DNA of 17,373 nucleotides from Methanobacterium sp. Its GTDB lineage: Archaea > Methanobacteriota > Methanobacteria > Methanobacteriales > Methanobacteriaceae. The notes under the pieces were generated by a model. That model saw nothing but the letters and a program-made list of their open reading frames with translations, did not search any database and was not told the DNA's origin. Positions within the stretch are counted from its first letter, which is position 1; each line of letters begins with the position of its first letter. This document shows positions 15,097 through 17,373 of this stretch, piece by piece. The stretch is taken from the NCBI GenBank assembly GCA_003151535.1, contig PLXT01000063.1:7112-24484 (forward strand), read 5' to 3'. Position numbers and translations under genes: made by a program.

Positions 15097-16257
15097 ATGG
15101 GCAATAATTTGGATCAGAATATCAAAATAACAGATGAAGATAAAATACTCCTTTTATGTGCTCGAACACGATTAAATCCTGAGATTGAATCCAAATTAAC
15201 TAAACTGCTGAATATAGATTTAGATTGGGATTATCTAACTCGAAGGGCTTTTCAACACAAATTGATGCCATTATTATATTGGAATTTGAAAGAATTTAAG
15301 GAAGAAGTCCCTGAAAATGTTTTAAAGAGTTTAAAAGAGAGTTTTAATAGAAATGTTAAAAAAAACCTTTTAATGTTAGGGGAACTGCTCACATTATTGA
15401 ATTTATTTGAAAAACGAGGATTGGATGTAATCCCATATAAAGGTCCATTACTGGCTATTTATGCTTATAAAAACCTTGCTTTAAGGCAGTTCGATGACCT
15501 TGATATTTTCGTCCACAAAAATGATGTGTTGAAAGTAAAGGAAATACTTATTTCATATGGATACAATCCCCAATTCGAACTTAAAGGATTCAAAGAAAAG
15601 AGATTTATTAAGTCACAGCGAGAATACAAATTTAAGAATCCTGAAACTAAGATAAGCCTGGAATTACACTGGCAGTTTCAAGGAGTTTCATTCTCCTTGT
15701 CTGATGATCCCCTGTTTTTAGGATATCCAGAAAATGTTGAAATAGTTAAGATTAGCAATAAAGAAATTTCATCACTTTCACCTGAGAACATGTTACTAAT
15801 ATTATGTATTCATGCTTCAGGACATTATTGGGATCGTTTATCATGGATATGTGATGTATCTGAATTGATTCAGTCTTATGAGATCAATTGGGGATACATC
15901 TTTGAAAAGGCTGATAAATTGGGAATTAAGCGATTAATATTAGTAAACCTCTGTTTAGCTGTGGATCTTTTAGATTTAAATCTTCCTAATACTATTCATA
16001 AACATTTAGAATCAACAACTATCCAATATTTAACTTTTAAAGTAAAAAAAAGAATTTTCATGCCGAATTATGACAGTCTATTCCAGATGGCAGATATTCG
16101 TTTCAATATTCGTGAAAAAAGATCTCATCGTATCAAAGATTTTTTAAAAATCATGTTTTTACCCACAAACGAAGAATGGGATAAATCGTCAATGAAATCA
16201 TTTTTTCCACCATTTTCCTATTTTTACAGGTTTATCCAAGTTTTAACAAATTATTAA
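15097..16257 (+). CDS. Nucleotidyltransferase associated with lasso peptide clusters (N)
   Basis: From ATG 15097 the protein has 386 aa. The sequence DVIPYKGPLL (110-119) and, about 14 residues on, RQFDDLDIFV (130-139) form the nucleotidyltransferase core, with Asp134 and Asp136 as the likely metal ligands; this resembles the uncharacterised NTP_transf_5-type family. It lacks extra recognisable domains. Related genes accompany HPr-kinase-like genes in Bacillales lasso clusters such as pseudomycoidin, where they take part in modifying the peptide's C-terminus. A role in tailoring Ser18 of the product is therefore plausible but inferred. The ATG is preceded at 5 bases by GGAAGTGA, close to the archaeal consensus GGAGGTGA, so I prefer it over the TTG at 15082. 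Confidence 0.75.
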   Translation: MGNNLDQNIKITDEDKILLLCARTRLNPEIESKLTKLLNIDLDWDYLTRRAFQHKLMPLLYWNLKEFKEEVPENVLKSLKESFNRNVKKNLLMLGELLTLLNLFEKRGLDVIPYKGPLLAIYAYKNLALRQFDDLDIFVHKNDVLKVKEILISYGYNPQFELKGFKEKRFIKSQREYKFKNPETKISLELHWQFQGVSFSLSDDPLFLGYPENVEIVKISNKEISSLSPENMLLILCIHASGHYWDRLSWICDVSELIQSYEINWGYIFEKADKLGIKRLILVNLCLAVDLLDLNLPNTIHKHLESTTIQYLTFKVKKRIFMPNYDSLFQMADIRFNIREKRSHRIKDFLKIMFLPTNEEWDKSSMKSFFPPFSYFYRFIQVLTNY

Positions 16258-16348
16258 GAATTTTAAAATCAACAACAAATCGAGTAGAGTAATGTTTGAT
16301 TACATTCGAATGATTATTAGAATTAGGACTAATTTTTGAATCCATAAT

Positions 16349-16360
16349 CATATATATACT
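16349..16360 (+). promoter_or_regulatory. TATA box of the epimerase gene
   Basis: CATATATATACT is a strong TATA-like element in the 202-base gap after the nucleotidyltransferase gene. It predicts a transcription start near 16380 and a leader of about 80 bases, long for an archaeal gene. Confidence 0.4.
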
Positions 16361-16387
16361 ATAATTAGAATTATAAATTAGTAGATT

Positions 16388-16426
16388 TAGAGACGATTAA
16401 TTTTACTGTAATAAAATGAGTCTCTA
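16388..16426 (+). promoter_or_regulatory. Stem-loop in the epimerase 5' leader
   Basis: TAGAGAC (16388-16394) pairs perfectly with GTCTCTA (16420-16426) across a 25-base AT-rich loop. It lies in the predicted leader, ending 21 bases before the AGGAGAT ribosome binding site. It could affect translation or mRNA stability. I recognise no riboswitch class. Confidence 0.35.
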
Positions 16427-16459
16427 GAATTAAGGTTAAATCTAATCAGGAGATTAAGG

Positions 16460-17373
16460 ATGGACACAAAAAGAATTTTAGTAACTGGTGGTGCAGGATT
16501 CATAGGTACTAACCTTGTAAATGAATTAAACAAAAGAGGGCACGAAGTTATGTCCATTGATTTGCTTAACTCTGATCTTGATAACTACTTAAGGGCAGAT
16601 GTCAAAAATTATAGACAACTTGAAAAAGTGTTTGAAAACTACAACTTTGATTATGTGTACCATCTAGCAGCAGAATACGGTCGCTGGAATGGTGAAGCAC
16701 ATTATGAAAACCTTTGGCAGACTAACGTCATCGGAACAAAACATATGTTACGTCTTCAGGAGAAACTGGATTTTAGGATGATCTTTTTTTCATCTGCTGA
16801 AGTTTATGGGGATTATAATGGTGTAATGAGTGAAGATGTTATGGAAAATAATCCAATCAAAGACACTTACCAAATGAATGATTACGCAGTAAGTAAATGG
16901 GCAGGAGAACTCATGTGCATGAACTCTGCAGCAATGTTTAACACTGAAACAATAAGAGTTAGACCTGTTAACTGTTACGGTCCAGAGGAACATTTCACCC
17001 CATATAGGGGATTTATACCAAAATTTATTTACCATGCACTGTTCGAAAAACCATACACAGTTTATGAAGGACATAAAAGAATCATAGATTACGTAGGTGA
17101 TACTGTAAATACATTTGCAAATATTGTTGACAACTTCAAACCAGGCGAAGCTTATAACGTTGGTGGAAAACAGGAATGGGAAAGGGAAATTAAAGATTAT
17201 TCTGACATTATTTTAGATGCAGTTGGAGTTGATGATTCAATTGTAACCTACGAAGATGCCGAACCATTCACAACACATGTTAAAACTATAGATTTTTCTA
17301 AATCTATAAAAGATTTAAAACACGACCCCAAGGTGACTCCTGAAGAAGGAATTAAAAAGACAGTTGAATGGAT
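16460..17373 (+). CDS. NAD-dependent nucleotide-sugar epimerase/dehydratase (cut by window edge)
   Basis: The frame opens at ATG 16460 behind a good AGGAGAT ribosome binding site and stays open to the window edge (304 complete codons, no stop). It is an extended short-chain dehydrogenase/reductase. The NAD-binding GGAGFIG is at 10-16 (RILVTGGAGFIGTNLV), SSAEVYG at 111-117 supplies the catalytic Ser, and YAVSK (142-146) is the Tyr-x3-Lys pair. RPVNCYGPEE and the C-terminal part are typical of UDP-glucose 4-epimerase and dTDP-glucose 4,6-dehydratase relatives. The exact sugar cannot be told from sequence. Only the last few residues are likely to be missing. It probably begins a surface-glycan locus outside the window. 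No link to the lasso peptide is evident, though a sugar modification cannot be excluded. Confidence 0.87.
   Translation, partial: MDTKRILVTGGAGFIGTNLVNELNKRGHEVMSIDLLNSDLDNYLRADVKNYRQLEKVFENYNFDYVYHLAAEYGRWNGEAHYENLWQTNVIGTKHMLRLQEKLDFRMIFFSSAEVYGDYNGVMSEDVMENNPIKDTYQMNDYAVSKWAGELMCMNSAAMFNTETIRVRPVNCYGPEEHFTPYRGFIPKFIYHALFEKPYTVYEGHKRIIDYVGDTVNTFANIVDNFKPGEAYNVGGKQEWEREIKDYSDIILDAVGVDDSIVTYEDAEPFTTHVKTIDFSKSIKDLKHDPKVTPEEGIKKTVEW

Noticed and set aside
16292..16339. Fifteen-codon upstream ORF (MFDYIRMIIRIRTNF) before the epimerase
   Set aside because: It lies upstream of the predicted TATA box, has no ribosome binding site and could occur by chance.
16790..17074. Minus-strand 94-codon frame
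   Set aside because: It is antisense to the epimerase/dehydratase gene, whose motifs span the whole region on the plus strand.

Overview
The window looks like chromosomal DNA of an AT-rich methanogenic archaeon, most likely a member of the Methanobacteriaceae. The signs are two paralogous DUF1616 membrane proteins, a very large secreted adhesin-like protein built from DUF11 repeats, archaeal TATA-type promoters 24-30 bases upstream of start codons (some apparently leaderless), and poly-T stretches after genes. The lineage is an inference from gene content and sequence style; there is no rRNA or tRNA in the window.

The central discovery is a complete lasso peptide biosynthetic cluster spread over about 12.5 kb (3757-16257). 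On the plus strand lie an HPr-kinase-like precursor kinase (K, 3757-4674), a lasso cyclase of the asparagine-synthetase family (C, 4671-6578), a PqqD-like leader-recognition protein (B1, 11841-12134), a transglutaminase-type leader peptidase (B2, 12127-12537), an ABC exporter (D, 12676-14508) and a nucleotidyltransferase (N, 15097-16257). The precursor gene (A, 6692-6820, minus strand) is only 42 codons long and is easily missed. Its leader fits the lasso leader pattern Y-x2-P-x-L-x3-G-x5-T-x exactly, and its predicted 18-residue core, GAGSTYDDADQHGGNVVS, starts with Gly, has Asp at 7 and 8 and ends in Ser. A C-terminal Ser next to an HPr-kinase-like gene and a nucleotidyltransferase recalls the tailored lasso peptides of Bacillales (paeninodin and pseudomycoidin type), here in an archaeon.

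Layout from left to right: the 5' end of a Thr-rich gene of unknown function (minus, cut by the window edge); an intergenic region with a 24-bp perfect palindrome; two DUF1616 membrane proteins (minus); a divergent promoter region; K-C (plus, overlapping by 4 bases); the precursor A (minus, convergent with C); a 4.6-kb adhesin-like gene (minus) with a signal peptide, a thioester-type domain, an invasin-like Ig domain, five DUF11 repeats and two near-identical ~265-residue repeats; a divergent promoter region; B1-B2-D (plus); a small FxLYD-type lipoprotein (minus); N (plus); and the start of an NAD-dependent sugar epimerase/dehydratase (plus, cut by the right edge), perhaps the beginning of a surface-polysaccharide locus.

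Proposed working model: B1 binds the leader of A, B2 cleaves after Lys24, C uses ATP to join Gly1 to a side chain (most likely Asp8), K and perhaps N modify the C-terminal Ser, and D exports the product. The adhesin and lipoprotein sit inside the cluster on the opposite strand; whether they are functionally tied to it is unknown. The adhesin start region is odd: the best ribosome binding site and the missing basic start of the signal peptide point to an ATA codon at 11562 rather than a standard start.
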